Shown here piece by piece: positions 52,455-61,155 of a DNA stretch of 64,000 nt. Position 1 is the first letter of the stretch, and the number at the start of each line of letters is the position of its first letter. The position numbers and the translations under genes are program-made. The DNA is taken from contig NZ_PGFD01000001.1 in NCBI RefSeq assembly GCF_002797535.1, forward strand, positions 2,108,001-2,172,000. The letters are read 5' to 3'. Below the pieces are notes generated by a model, which was not told the DNA's origin, searched no databases, and worked only from the letters and a program-made list of their open reading frames with translations. This DNA comes from Chryseobacterium geocarposphaerae (lineage in GTDB: Bacteria > Bacteroidota > Bacteroidia > Flavobacteriales > Weeksellaceae).

Positions 52455-53761
52455 TGAGTGGAACATTTCAAATAAGAGGAGGGAAAAGATTACAGGGTGA
52501 AATTACCCCACAAGGAGCCAAAAACGAAGCTTTACAAATTTTATGTGCTGTTCTGTTAACGGATGAAGAAGTAAGAATAAAAAATATTCCGGATATTCAT
52601 GATGTCAACAGACTGATCGAAATTTTAGCTGACTTTGGTGTAAAAGTGACCAAAAACGGACACGGTGATTACACGTTTAAGGCTGATTCTGTGAATTTTG
52701 ATTATGTAAAATCTGAAGAATTTAAGAAAGACGGAGCTAAACTAAGAGGTTCTATCATGCTGATGGGACCGATGCTTGCCCGATATGGAGAAGCTTATAT
52801 GCCAACTCCAGGTGGAGACAAAATCGGAAGAAGAAGGCTTGACACCCATTTTCAGGGATTGGTAGAACTGGGTGCTGAATTCAATTATGATGAAGAGCAA
52901 TATTTCTATTCTTTAAAAGCTAAAGAGCTTAACGGAAAATTTATTCTGCTGGAAGAAGCTTCTGTAACAGGAACCGCTAATATTGTAATGGCAGCCGTTT
53001 TAGCTAAAGGGAAAACAAGAATTTATAACGCGGCATGTGAACCTTATCTGCAACAGCTTTGTAAAATGCTAAACAGAATGGGGGCAAACATCTCAGGAAT
53101 TGGTTCCAACCTTTTAACGATTGAAGGGGTAACCCACCTCAAAGGAACTGAACACACCATGCTTCCTGATATGGTGGAAATCGGATCCTGGATTGGCCTT
53201 GCTGCCATGACAAAATCTGAAATCACAATTAAAAATGTAAACTGGAATCAGCTTGGCGTAATTCCTAATACTTTCAGAAAACTGGGAATCCAATTGGAAC
53301 AGAGTGGCGATGACATTTATATTCCTTCGCAGGAAAATTATAAAATCCAGAAATTTATAGACGGTTCTATTCTTACCATTTCAGATGCTCCATGGCCAGG
53401 ATTTACTCCGGATTTGCTTTCTATTATTTTAGTGGTTGCCACCCAGGCTAAAGGAAGTATTTTAGTACATCAGAAAATGTTTGAATCCAGATTATTCTTC
53501 GTTGATAAATTGATCGATATGGGAGCACAGATCATCTTGTGTGATCCGCACAGAGCAACCGTAATCGGTTTAAATCAGGAAGCCCCGTTAAGAGGAACAA
53601 CAATGGTTTCTCCGGACATCAGAGCCGGAAACGCGCTTCTTATTGCCGCGCTTTCTGCTGAAGGGAAATCAATTATTCATAATATTGAGCAGATCGACAG
53701 AGGATATGAAAACATTGACGGCAGACTAAAAGCTATTGGTGCTGATATTGAAAGAATTTAA
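52454..53761 (+). CDS. murA: UDP-N-acetylglucosamine 1-carboxyvinyltransferase
   Basis: MurA transfers enolpyruvyl from PEP to UDP-GlcNAc, the first committed step of peptidoglycan synthesis. The 435-residue protein has the family start FQIRGGKRLQGEITPQGAKNEAL, the loop MPTPGGDKIGRRRLDTHF, and the C-terminal PDIRAGNALLIAALSAEG. The residue equal to Cys115 of E. coli is Asp122, a substitution known to keep activity but block fosfomycin. It is translationally coupled to the DUF4290 gene. Confidence 0.96.
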   Translation: MSGTFQIRGGKRLQGEITPQGAKNEALQILCAVLLTDEEVRIKNIPDIHDVNRLIEILADFGVKVTKNGHGDYTFKADSVNFDYVKSEEFKKDGAKLRGSIMLMGPMLARYGEAYMPTPGGDKIGRRRLDTHFQGLVELGAEFNYDEEQYFYSLKAKELNGKFILLEEASVTGTANIVMAAVLAKGKTRIYNAACEPYLQQLCKMLNRMGANISGIGSNLLTIEGVTHLKGTEHTMLPDMVEIGSWIGLAAMTKSEITIKNVNWNQLGVIPNTFRKLGIQLEQSGDDIYIPSQENYKIQKFIDGSILTISDAPWPGFTPDLLSIILVVATQAKGSILVHQKMFESRLFFVDKLIDMGAQIILCDPHRATVIGLNQEAPLRGTTMVSPDIRAGNALLIAALSAEGKSIIHNIEQIDRGYENIDGRLKAIGADIERI

Positions 53762-53786
53762 TTGATTTTTCATTAATCATATAAAA

Positions 53787-53815
53787 AAAGCGTTCAGGAT
53801 TTCTGAGCGCTTTTA
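53787..53815. terminator. bidirectional terminator after murA
   Basis: AAAAGCGTTCAG (53787-53798) / CTGAGCGCTTTT (53803-53814) with one G-T pair, and T on both sides; serves the convergent DUF2207 gene too. Confidence 0.85.
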
Positions 53816-53837
53816 TTTATTAAGACTTGGAAACGGT

Positions 53838-55766
53838 TTACCAACCACCGCCGCCGCCACCACCGCCGCCGCCTCCGGAGAAACCGCCACCTCCTGAACC
53901 AGAACCACTGCTGGAATTGTTGGAAGGCTGTGTTGATGAAGACTGTATTGAGCTTGTAAGACTTGAATTAAGCGAACTTGCAAAAGCATAACGGTTTAAC
54001 GTAGAACCAACATACCAGTTATGTTGATATTCGGTCGACATTCTTGAAAGCATGGCATTAAATTTTTGTCCCCAAATCTCATCCACTCCTAATACCATTG
54101 CAAAAGGAAGGTATTTTTCAAAAACCTCGGGAGTCATTTCAGGAGGATTATGAAATTTAAGCTGTTCGTTCTCCGCTGCTCCCATATACATCTGGAAACC
54201 TTCAATAAGAGATTTTATTTTTAATTTTTCCTCGGAAGGTCTTTTGATCAAAAATGCATAGATGATAAGTGAGGTAAACCCTAATACAATAAAAATATAA
54301 CAGATATTAAAATTATTATCAATGGTAAAATCACTGCTTTTATGAATAAATACTCCGATAAGAATAAAAACAAGAACCGGAAACCCCAAAAAGAGCTTAA
54401 AGAGAGCCGGAAAGTATTTGAATAATAATCCCGCAATAAAGAAAGCAATAAACAGCCCTCCATACAAAAACATTCCGATGACAATTTTTTCAAATTCAGG
54501 GAACATTCTGAAGCTTAAAAATAAGCCTGTAAAATACACAAAACTAATCAGCAAAAAAGGCAGAATCAGTTTTTTGGTATTATTTCCCTCATTTAAAAAA
54601 GCATCATGCTGAAACTTCAATGCTTCTTTACAATTTAAGACAGCCTGTTCGATTTTAGAATCATATTTTCCATCAAAATCAATTGTATCGCGATAGCTTG
54701 AAAAAAGATAGTCCATCAGTTTTTTTTCTTCTTTGGGAAGATCTTCATCAGCCGGCTTCAATTTTTTAACAGTATAATATTTTGATTTAAAAAGCCCCAA
54801 AAGACCAGAATCATCTTTTTCAATAATCTGAATATAGCCTTTAATAGCAAGGTTGACCAACGCCGCGGTTACATATTTATTTTTGAAGTTTTCTGTTTTC
54901 AAATACCCTAAAGATGCCGGTGAAAAATCATTAGGGACGTTAAATTGAGGATACACAATAGGTTTTTCAGGATCAACCCCATACTTCCTCCAGGTTGAAT
55001 AGTAGTAATATAAAAGTCCTAAAAACACAAGAAAACCGCCGATCAATATTCCGAATTTTTCCAGGAAACTTGGTGGTGGTGGCGGAATCATGATTCCTTT
55101 TTGAAAGCCTACAGCAACAGTAAGTCCATCATTAGCCTGAAAACCGGAAGCACTCCATTCTATGGAATAATTTGAAAGAAGCTTTGAACTGCAATTTTGA
55201 TCTCTGCTCCCAGCAAAACCAGTATAGCAGGAATTTTGTAAAATATTTGCTCCCATCGGAAGATGTACTATTGCAGAAATGGTATCGATAGGAAAATCCC
55301 AATAATTTCCATTTACATTCCAGTACAGTTCATCATATCTGTCAAAAAAGCCGATTTGATTTTCTGTTTTGTACTGAATTTCATATTCATAATTTCCAGG
55401 TTCAAGAATAATATCCTTGTTTCCGATATAGATCTTAAGAAATCCATCCTCTATTTCTTCATGGTAATTTTCCTCTACTCCATTTTTCTTTATTGAAATG
55501 ATATCATATTTTACTTTCTGAGTTCTGTTATTCAGATTTCTTGACAGCGGTAAAGTACGGAATATTCCTCTTTGAATTCTGTCCCCAAGACTATGAACCT
55601 TGATATTCTCTGTAACATTCAAGGTTGAATGGGTATCTACATTAATATCCGAATGAAAAGAAAGAATTCTTTCGGTTCCAGATAAATTTTCGTTTAATAG
55701 ACTGTCTTCCTGAGCAAAGCCTAAAGTAAAACACAGCAGAAAGAGAAACTTTAGAAATTTCTTCAT
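53838..55766 (-). CDS. DUF2207 membrane protein with Gly-rich tail
   Basis: This 642-residue protein has a signal peptide (MKKFLKFLFLLCFTLGFAQ), an extracytoplasmic DUF2207 beta domain (about residues 30-230), a membrane segment at about 240-258, a cytoplasmic winged-helix-like region, further membrane segments between 400 and 510, and a Ser-rich linker before a C-terminal Gly-rich tract (SGSGSGGGGFSGGGGGG). The lemA stop is two bases upstream, and this lemA-DUF2207 pairing is common. Function unknown; a membrane-stress role has been suggested for the pair. Confidence 0.88.
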   Translation of the reverse strand: MKKFLKFLFLLCFTLGFAQEDSLLNENLSGTERILSFHSDINVDTHSTLNVTENIKVHSLGDRIQRGIFRTLPLSRNLNNRTQKVKYDIISIKKNGVEENYHEEIEDGFLKIYIGNKDIILEPGNYEYEIQYKTENQIGFFDRYDELYWNVNGNYWDFPIDTISAIVHLPMGANILQNSCYTGFAGSRDQNCSSKLLSNYSIEWSASGFQANDGLTVAVGFQKGIMIPPPPPSFLEKFGILIGGFLVFLGLLYYYYSTWRKYGVDPEKPIVYPQFNVPNDFSPASLGYLKTENFKNKYVTAALVNLAIKGYIQIIEKDDSGLLGLFKSKYYTVKKLKPADEDLPKEEKKLMDYLFSSYRDTIDFDGKYDSKIEQAVLNCKEALKFQHDAFLNEGNNTKKLILPFLLISFVYFTGLFLSFRMFPEFEKIVIGMFLYGGLFIAFFIAGLLFKYFPALFKLFLGFPVLVFILIGVFIHKSSDFTIDNNFNICYIFIVLGFTSLIIYAFLIKRPSEEKLKIKSLIEGFQMYMGAAENEQLKFHNPPEMTPEVFEKYLPFAMVLGVDEIWGQKFNAMLSRMSTEYQHNWYVGSTLNRYAFASSLNSSLTSSIQSSSTQPSNNSSSGSGSGGGGFSGGGGGGGGGGGW

Positions 55767-55768
55767 CG

Positions 55769-56320
55769 TTAGAACTTTACTGTTGGAACTTCCCGTTCTG
55801 CAATATTGTCCAGCTCGAAATAAGAAACCTTTTCAAACTTGAACATATTAGCAACTATGTTACTAGGGAACGATTCTATCAATGTATTGTTTTCACGGGC
55901 AGTTCCGTTATAATATCTTCTGGATTTTTCAATATCATTTTCAATAGAGGTAAGTTCTCCCTGTAATTGCTGAAAATTAGCATTGGCTTTCAGGTCAGGA
56001 TACTGTTCTGCAACAGCAAAAAGATTCATCATTGCCTGGTTAAGATTTTTCTCGGCAGCTTCTTTAGCTTCTAGAGAATTAGCTCCTACTGCCTGATTTC
56101 TTGCTCTAGTCACACTCTCAAGTGTTTCTCTTTCGTGAGTGGCATATCCTTTCACCGTCTCTACAAGGTTAGGAATAAGGTCATGACGTTTTTTCAGCAT
56201 CACATCAATGCTGCTCCAGGCTTCCTGAACCAAATTTTTAAGCTTTACCAGGCGATTATAAATAGAAACCGCATACAGAAGGAAAATTGCTATGATACCG
56301 ATAATAATAAGTGCAACCAT
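55769..56320 (-). CDS. LemA family protein
   Basis: This 183-residue protein has one N-terminal membrane segment (ALIIIGIIAIFLLYAVSIYN) with a short outside tail and a cytoplasmic or periplasmic helical domain: LVQEAWSSIDVMLKKRHDLIPNLVETVKGYATHE, ALNQ-like and FAVAEQYPDLKANANFQQLQ. Those blocks define LemA. It is the first gene of the lemA-DUF2207 operon. Confidence 0.92.
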   Translation of the reverse strand: MVALIIIGIIAIFLLYAVSIYNRLVKLKNLVQEAWSSIDVMLKKRHDLIPNLVETVKGYATHERETLESVTRARNQAVGANSLEAKEAAEKNLNQAMMNLFAVAEQYPDLKANANFQQLQGELTSIENDIEKSRRYYNGTARENNTLIESFPSNIVANMFKFEKVSYFELDNIAEREVPTVKF

Positions 56321-56369
56321 AATTGTGATGTATTTATTAGGATAAAAATAGTCTTTTTAACGGAAAATA

Positions 56370-56399
56370 AATAAAAAAAGCGCTCAATAAATGAACGCT
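56370..56399 (-). terminator. terminator of the NIL-domain gene
   Basis: AGCGCTCA (56379-56386) / TGAACGCT (56392-56399) with one mismatch, followed on the minus strand by TTTTTTTATTTATT. Confidence 0.8.
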
Positions 56400-56424
56400 C
56401 CTCAAACTATATGGATCTACACAA

Positions 56425-56727
56425 CTAGGAATACTTTCTGCAGACATATTCTACAGTAGTATTCAAAAGTTTATTTTTATTCAGAAAAAATTCAAGCTGC
56501 TGAAAATCTTCTGAAGTGGCATTAAGGTATAATTGAAATGATCCGAAATCATTTCCGTTGATGTATTCCACATCTGCATTCAAGAGCTTATAACACATTC
56601 CCATTTGCTGATAGATAATATTGAGTAAATGATCAAATTTCATTTTCCCGTTCAATTCTATTTCTAAAATCAGTTCTTTCTTGATTAGGTTTACGTTATT
56701 AGGCAGTGATTGCAAATTTGTTATCAT
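56425..56727 (-). CDS. orphan NIL-domain-like protein
   Basis: This 100-residue cytoplasmic protein looks like a free-standing NIL domain, the ACT-like regulatory domain at the C terminus of methionine importer ATPases (MetN). It has the ferredoxin-like pattern LILEIELNGKMKFDHLLNIIYQQ, a middle strand VEYINGNDFGSFQLYLNATS, and a final strand TVEYVCRKY. No ABC transporter is adjacent. Its promoter carries a strong inverted repeat around the -7 box, so the gene is regulated. Methionine sensing is inference from the fold. Confidence 0.6.
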   Translation of the reverse strand: MITNLQSLPNNVNLIKKELILEIELNGKMKFDHLLNIIYQQMGMCYKLLNADVEYINGNDFGSFQLYLNATSEDFQQLEFFLNKNKLLNTTVEYVCRKYS

Positions 56728-56805
56728 AACATCTCGGTTTTTGATTAAAAGTTATTTTCTGAAATACATACTGTTGTTGATTATTAATACAGGACAAAAA
56801 TATAA

Positions 56806-56844
56806 AAAAATATTAGTCTACCAAATTTATAGACTAATATTTTT
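56806..56844. promoter_or_regulatory. 15-base inverted repeat enclosing the -7 box
   Basis: AAAAATATTAGTCTA (56806-56820) and TAGACTAATATTTTT (56830-56844) are perfect inverted copies. The nine-base centre contains TAAATTTG on the minus strand. It reads as an operator for the NIL-domain gene. Confidence 0.7.
56822..56829 (-). promoter_or_regulatory. -7 box TAAATTTG of the NIL-domain gene
   Basis: Exact TAnnTTTG match lying in the loop of the inverted repeat, 94 bases from the start codon. Confidence 0.6.
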
Positions 56845-56860
56845 AAATTTATTTTAAAAT

Positions 56861-56886
56861 AAAAAAAGAAGCAATGACGCTTCTTT
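56861..56886 (-). terminator. terminator of the YiiX-like gene
   Basis: AAAGAAGC (56865-56872) / GCTTCTTT (56879-56886), then TTTTATTTTAA on the minus strand; six bases past the stop. Confidence 0.8.
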
Positions 56887-56892
56887 AGTATA

Positions 56893-57549
56893 TTATTTAA
56901 GTTGCTGAATTCTTTCTATTTTCGACGATCCTGCTAAACCATTCGGGTTACAACCTAATTCTCCTTCGGGAACTTTAAGATTTTTCTCCTGATAAAATTT
57001 TTGCCAGAATTCATTGGTTTTGCCTGTCTGCGGATCAATAAAAGTCATGGGTTCTAACGTGAAGATATGATCTTTTCTAAAAACCCTTTCAATAAAATCC
57101 GAACAATAATAGGAATCTTCATTCAGGATGTAGTTAAAATTATAAGGTTTTCCCAACATTGAATTTGCTTTGGCAATAGCATCAGGAATTGCATTTTGGT
57201 ATTCGGGTTTCAGTCTATAAACAAAAATATCCTGTCCATCTTTCTTCTGATCTTCTACAAAATCTTTAAGTTTCTGTTTTTCCGAACCTCTTTTTGGAGA
57301 AGCATGAAGTACAAAATAATGGCCATCAACTTTTTCCAGCATTCCAATATGATCAAAGGAGGCATTTTTTTCTTTTTGAGTCACATTATTAATTGCTCCG
57401 GATAGTCCGGAATCTTTAGCCGTAATAAAAAGCAAATCCCCGTTTTTTAATCCTGAGCTTTTAACCCCTGCACATTCAACAGCAATAAACAGAACTATAA
57501 AAAGAGATAAAAATGTGGTAAGAAATTTATTTTTTATAATTCTTTTCAT
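56893..57549 (-). CDS. YiiX/YebB-like permuted papain-fold hydrolase
   Basis: This 218-residue protein has an N-terminal membrane segment or uncleaved signal (FLTTFLSLFIVLFIAVECAG) and a permuted NlpC/P60 domain in which His comes before Cys: His67 in SFDHIGML and Cys149 in YYCSDFIERVF. Such proteins act as amidases or deacylases on peptides or lipids outside the cytoplasm. Cys26 is near the expected lipobox position but the preceding Glu makes lipidation unlikely. Its start overlaps the upstream DUF1801 gene by 23 bases. Confidence 0.85.
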   Translation of the reverse strand: MKRIIKNKFLTTFLSLFIVLFIAVECAGVKSSGLKNGDLLFITAKDSGLSGAINNVTQKEKNASFDHIGMLEKVDGHYFVLHASPKRGSEKQKLKDFVEDQKKDGQDIFVYRLKPEYQNAIPDAIAKANSMLGKPYNFNYILNEDSYYCSDFIERVFRKDHIFTLEPMTFIDPQTGKTNEFWQKFYQEKNLKVPEGELGCNPNGLAGSSKIERIQQLK

Positions 57550-57982
57550 AAGTTTCTATCCATTCATCCACAGTCATTTTTTTACTCAGTTCAGCAATAA
57601 GCTCAAGAGGAATATCATCAACTTTTTTAAACCTGATACAAGATTTTCCCATATCTAGCTTTCTTTTTGAATATTTTGGAAATTCTTCTACAAACCAGTT
57701 CAACAATTCAGGCTTTGCATAGATTCCCATATGATACAATGCAATAAAGTTTTTCTGAGAAGCCAATCCTATAAAAGGAAGCGGTGTATTGGGTGTACAG
57801 TGATATCCCGGAGGATATGTTTCAAGCGGAACTCCCCAACCCACCATACCGTAACTGATATTTTCTGAAAAGCCTTTGGGTAAATTATTGTTTACTGTAT
57901 CAAAAAGCTTCTTAAAAGCATCCTGCCTTTCTTCAGGAATTTTTGAGATATAGTCATCTATTGAAATTGCAGAAATTTGCAT
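57527..57982 (-). CDS. DUF1801 family protein
   Basis: This 151-residue cytoplasmic protein has the DUF1801 (YdhG-like) pattern: ISKIPEERQDAFKKLFDTVN, ISYGMVGWGVPLETYPPGYHC, FIALYHMGIYA and KSCIRFKKVDDIP. Function unknown. The 3' end overlaps the next gene by 23 bases in a different frame, and both are read from the box at 58012. Confidence 0.88.
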   Translation of the reverse strand: MQISAISIDDYISKIPEERQDAFKKLFDTVNNNLPKGFSENISYGMVGWGVPLETYPPGYHCTPNTPLPFIGLASQKNFIALYHMGIYAKPELLNWFVEEFPKYSKRKLDMGKSCIRFKKVDDIPLELIAELSKKMTVDEWIETYEKNYKK

Positions 57983-58011
57983 CCTAGTATAAATTTAATG
58001 CTTAAAATTAG

Positions 58012-58019
58012 CAAATTTA
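58012..58019 (-). promoter_or_regulatory. -7 box TAAATTTG of the DUF1801 gene
   Basis: Exact TAnnTTTG match 29 bases before the start codon. Confidence 0.5.
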
Positions 58020-58027
58020 ATATAAAA

Positions 58028-58058
58028 CAAAAGCGACTTTACAAAAAGTAAAGCCGCT
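58028..58058 (-). terminator. terminator of the T9SS cargo gene
   Basis: AGCGACTTTAC (58032-58042) / GTAAAGCCGCT (58048-58058) with one mismatch, followed on the minus strand by TTTTGTTTTA. Confidence 0.85.
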
Positions 58059-58083
58059 CAATAATATTTAATAAAAATAGATA

Positions 58084-60885
58084 CTATTTCTTAATTGCTT
58101 TTATGGTCTGCTTAGAACCGTCGTTCATGTTCAGAACCACTAAATACAATCCTTCTTTTAAATCTCCCAGATGAAGAGTTGATGAAGGTTTTTCAATGTT
58201 TTTAATAAGTCTTCCCGCAATATCCATTACTGAAACAGATTTTACATTTTTGATATCGGAAATATTTAAAACATCTGTGAATGGATTTGGATATGCCTGA
58301 ACAGTATTCTTATTTGCTGAAACTTCAGATGTTGCCAAATTTGCATTATTAACGCTAATATCATCAACATATAAATAATACTGATTTGCAGTTGAATAAG
58401 CATTAAACCCAAAATAATAGATTCCCGTTGTAGGCACTGTAAAATTAACAGACGCTGTATGAGCTGTTTTGTCATTAATACTCGGATAATCTGCTATAGC
58501 ATTAACCATGGCTGCTGCAGTTGCCGAAGTACCAAAGGCTACTTTTAGCTTTTCTACATATGTAGTAGAATTATTCCCATATTTATAGGAGATTGTGTAC
58601 TGTGTTCCAGCCGTTAAATTCAATCCTTGAGTAAAGAACCAAGTATTTGCAGCGTTTGAACTATTCCAAGCATATCTTAATACCTTAGTTGAAAGTCCCG
58701 GGCAATCTGTAGGAGCATCTGCTGTCGTCCAGTTATTTCCAGTTCCTGCATTCACATTATACGTACAGCCAGGAAGTGCAGGTGTTGTTACACTTTCAAA
58801 ATCTAAAACATAAGGAGTACCTATACTTGTACATGCAGTAGTAAAATTATTTTCTGTACAAGATGATGAAGTCTGCCCTCCAGCATAAGCATTAACAGTG
58901 TAATAATACTTTGTATTAAATGCTAAAGAAATAGTAAACGGATAAGTAGTGACATTTCCGACATCTATGTTATTTAAAACATCTGTTCCTCCTGCCGTAG
59001 TACCTACCGTTAATCTATATCCTGCTGCTCCGGTAACAGCATTCCAAGTAATTGATGGTGTTACGGAAACTCCCGTTGCCCCAGCTGCAGGCGCTGTTAC
59101 TGTTGGACAGAATGATGGAGTCGTAATAGAAATTGGCCCCGTCCATGTACTTTTATCTGTAGAACTACAATTTGATCTCACCCAAATATAATAAGTTGTA
59201 CTAGACGCTAAGGTTGTCAATTGAGCGGAAGTCGTAGTAGCAGGTACAGAATTTGTAGAATTTAAAACTGTACTTGAAGTAGGAGCTACATTCGACGTAC
59301 TATAATATACATCGTATCCATTTGCAGGTGCTGTTGATGGAGCTGTCCATCCGATTGTAGCTGAGAATGAAGCTACATTTGATGATGTAATTGTAGTTGG
59401 CGCAAAACAAGAAGGCAACGGCTCCCAATAAACATCATCCCAGTAATATGATTTAGCATCCGCTGTGTTCTGAATAGCTAACCTTGCATTAGCAGGAACA
59501 GTATTAGGAACTATTACTGTATATTCCGAATTGGTATAAGTAGTATTAGTTATACTTAAAGCTTGCAATAAAACAAAGGTAGAAGCATCTGTAGGGTTAG
59601 TTACATACCCCACTTTTAAAGTTCCGGTTGCCGAACTTACTTTCGCTTTAAATCTTAACCAATTTGTTCCTGCATTTATATTAGAAAACTCTGGCAATAC
59701 AACAGTACTTGGAGTTCCGGTTGAGGAAACATTTTGATAGATATTTCTAGTTCCAGAAGCCGGACTGGTTGAAGAGATTGTCATACTTCCTGTACCTGCA
59801 TTCCTTACCCAGCAATCAGGAACGATATTTCCTGTAGTATAGGAATCAAAATTTTCAACCATAGAAGTCATGGCACCACAAGCTGTTTTAAATGTACCGC
59901 CAAAAGACCATGAGCTCTGGCTTGTTCCTGTACTGCAGTTGGATCTTACCCAATAATAGTAAACCGTATTTGGATTCAAGCTCGGAATAGTTTTGGAAGT
60001 TCCCGTTTCTCCCGCAAAATTCGGAGTAGCAGTACTGGATGGAATTGTATTCGAGGTACTATAGTAAATATCATAACTTGCCGGTGTTGATCCCGTAGGA
60101 GCCGTCCATGAAATTGTAGCTGAATTAGCGGTAATTGACCCGGCTGCCTGTAATGTAGGTGGCACACAAGTTGAGTATTCATCCACTGAAAAAGCAAAAA
60201 TATTAGGGAATGTTGCTGTTGTAGATGTTTTTGTAATAGTTACGCTTTGAATCAGTTTAGCCTGGTTAGCAGCATTAATCGGTAGTGCCAGTTGGTACAT
60301 TCTCGGATTGGTACTACTAGACTCCAATGTATTATTAGTTCTGTTAATCCTACCTAAACCTTGAACAGCAAATCCGGCTCCATCATACCAGTCAGAAATA
60401 GAAATTCCTGTAAATTGCTGATTTGTTCCGTCTGAGAAATTCACTGTTACGTTTTGTGTTGAAGCCCCGCTTCCTCCCGTAGCCAACATATACAATGTAA
60501 AAGCGGCTTTAGGCGTTGTAAAAGTGATTGTTCCTGTTGGATTAGCAGTAGAAAGCCTCAAAGAATTTGGTCCACTAAGATTCCCTAACTGATAACTCAA
60601 TCCCGGTGTAGTAGTCACTACTGAATTGATAATACCATCCACCGGAACTCCGTAAGTGATTGGTGCACTCGTTGCTGTGGCCTGGAAATCTTTAGCTACA
60701 AAAACAAAAGAATCTCCATCTAGAATACTTGTAGTAGAACTTAATGCACTACCTATTCCATTTGCAATAACATCTTCGTTAAACCCTGACTGAACAGGCA
60801 TTTTCTGATAGTTTTGTGCTAAGGCAAAAGAACTGGCAAATAGTCCTAATGCACCAAGCACAAGAGCTGGTTGATTTTTTCTCAT
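58084..60885 (-). CDS. type IX-secreted multidomain surface protein with FN3 domains
   Basis: This 933-residue protein has a signal peptide (MRKNQPALVLGALGLFASSFALAQ) and ends in a type A T9SS sorting domain (about 858-933: VQAYPNPFTDVLNISDIKNV, then MDIAGRLIKNI and GLYLVVLNM). Between them are at least two fibronectin type III repeats, near 238-330 and 493-590 (ATISWTAPTGSTPASYDIYY; SATIGWTAPSTAPANGYDVY), a third beta domain near 594-682, and jelly-roll-like regions near 340-490 and 690-850. No catalytic motif is seen; adhesion or carbohydrate binding is possible. It is transcribed alone. Confidence 0.88.
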   Translation of the reverse strand: MRKNQPALVLGALGLFASSFALAQNYQKMPVQSGFNEDVIANGIGSALSSTTSILDGDSFVFVAKDFQATATSAPITYGVPVDGIINSVVTTTPGLSYQLGNLSGPNSLRLSTANPTGTITFTTPKAAFTLYMLATGGSGASTQNVTVNFSDGTNQQFTGISISDWYDGAGFAVQGLGRINRTNNTLESSSTNPRMYQLALPINAANQAKLIQSVTITKTSTTATFPNIFAFSVDEYSTCVPPTLQAAGSITANSATISWTAPTGSTPASYDIYYSTSNTIPSSTATPNFAGETGTSKTIPSLNPNTVYYYWVRSNCSTGTSQSSWSFGGTFKTACGAMTSMVENFDSYTTGNIVPDCWVRNAGTGSMTISSTSPASGTRNIYQNVSSTGTPSTVVLPEFSNINAGTNWLRFKAKVSSATGTLKVGYVTNPTDASTFVLLQALSITNTTYTNSEYTVIVPNTVPANARLAIQNTADAKSYYWDDVYWEPLPSCFAPTTITSSNVASFSATIGWTAPSTAPANGYDVYYSTSNVAPTSSTVLNSTNSVPATTTSAQLTTLASSTTYYIWVRSNCSSTDKSTWTGPISITTPSFCPTVTAPAAGATGVSVTPSITWNAVTGAAGYRLTVGTTAGGTDVLNNIDVGNVTTYPFTISLAFNTKYYYTVNAYAGGQTSSSCTENNFTTACTSIGTPYVLDFESVTTPALPGCTYNVNAGTGNNWTTADAPTDCPGLSTKVLRYAWNSSNAANTWFFTQGLNLTAGTQYTISYKYGNNSTTYVEKLKVAFGTSATAAAMVNAIADYPSINDKTAHTASVNFTVPTTGIYYFGFNAYSTANQYYLYVDDISVNNANLATSEVSANKNTVQAYPNPFTDVLNISDIKNVKSVSVMDIAGRLIKNIEKPSSTLHLGDLKEGLYLVVLNMNDGSKQTIKAIKK

Positions 60886-61121
60886 AAAATTTTTTATTAG
60901 TCTGCTGTAAAACTATGAATTTAATCCAAAACAACAATGAATATTTTGATTATTTTTCAACATTTAAATCAAAACTAAATAAATTAAATAATAAACAAAC
61001 GTTTAATTACAAAAATTATATACCAAATAAATCAAAACACAAAATATATCACAATTATTATTTAAAGCATAATATATTGGATTTAGTCTCACGCATTCAA
61101 TTCTTAGATAAAATATTTTGC

Positions 61122-61129
61122 TATTTTTG
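61122..61129 (+). promoter_or_regulatory. -7 box TATTTTTG of the aminotransferase gene
   Basis: Exact TAnnTTTG match 26 bases before the ATG at 61156. Confidence 0.5.
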
Positions 61130-61155
61130 TGCAATCAATTTTTAGATAAAAAATA

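Noticed and set aside
53838..53900. GC-rich GGN repeats at the end of the DUF2207 gene as a CRISPR-like or satellite array
   Set aside because: It is simply the Gly-rich tail in frame; no spacer structure.
56728..56815. SAM or other riboswitch in the NIL-gene leader
   Set aside because: The leader is AT-rich with no conserved helices that I recognise; the only strong structure is at the promoter itself.
58084..60885. Repeated FN3 segments as evidence of recent duplication
   Set aside because: The copies differ substantially in sequence, so they are ancient domain repeats.
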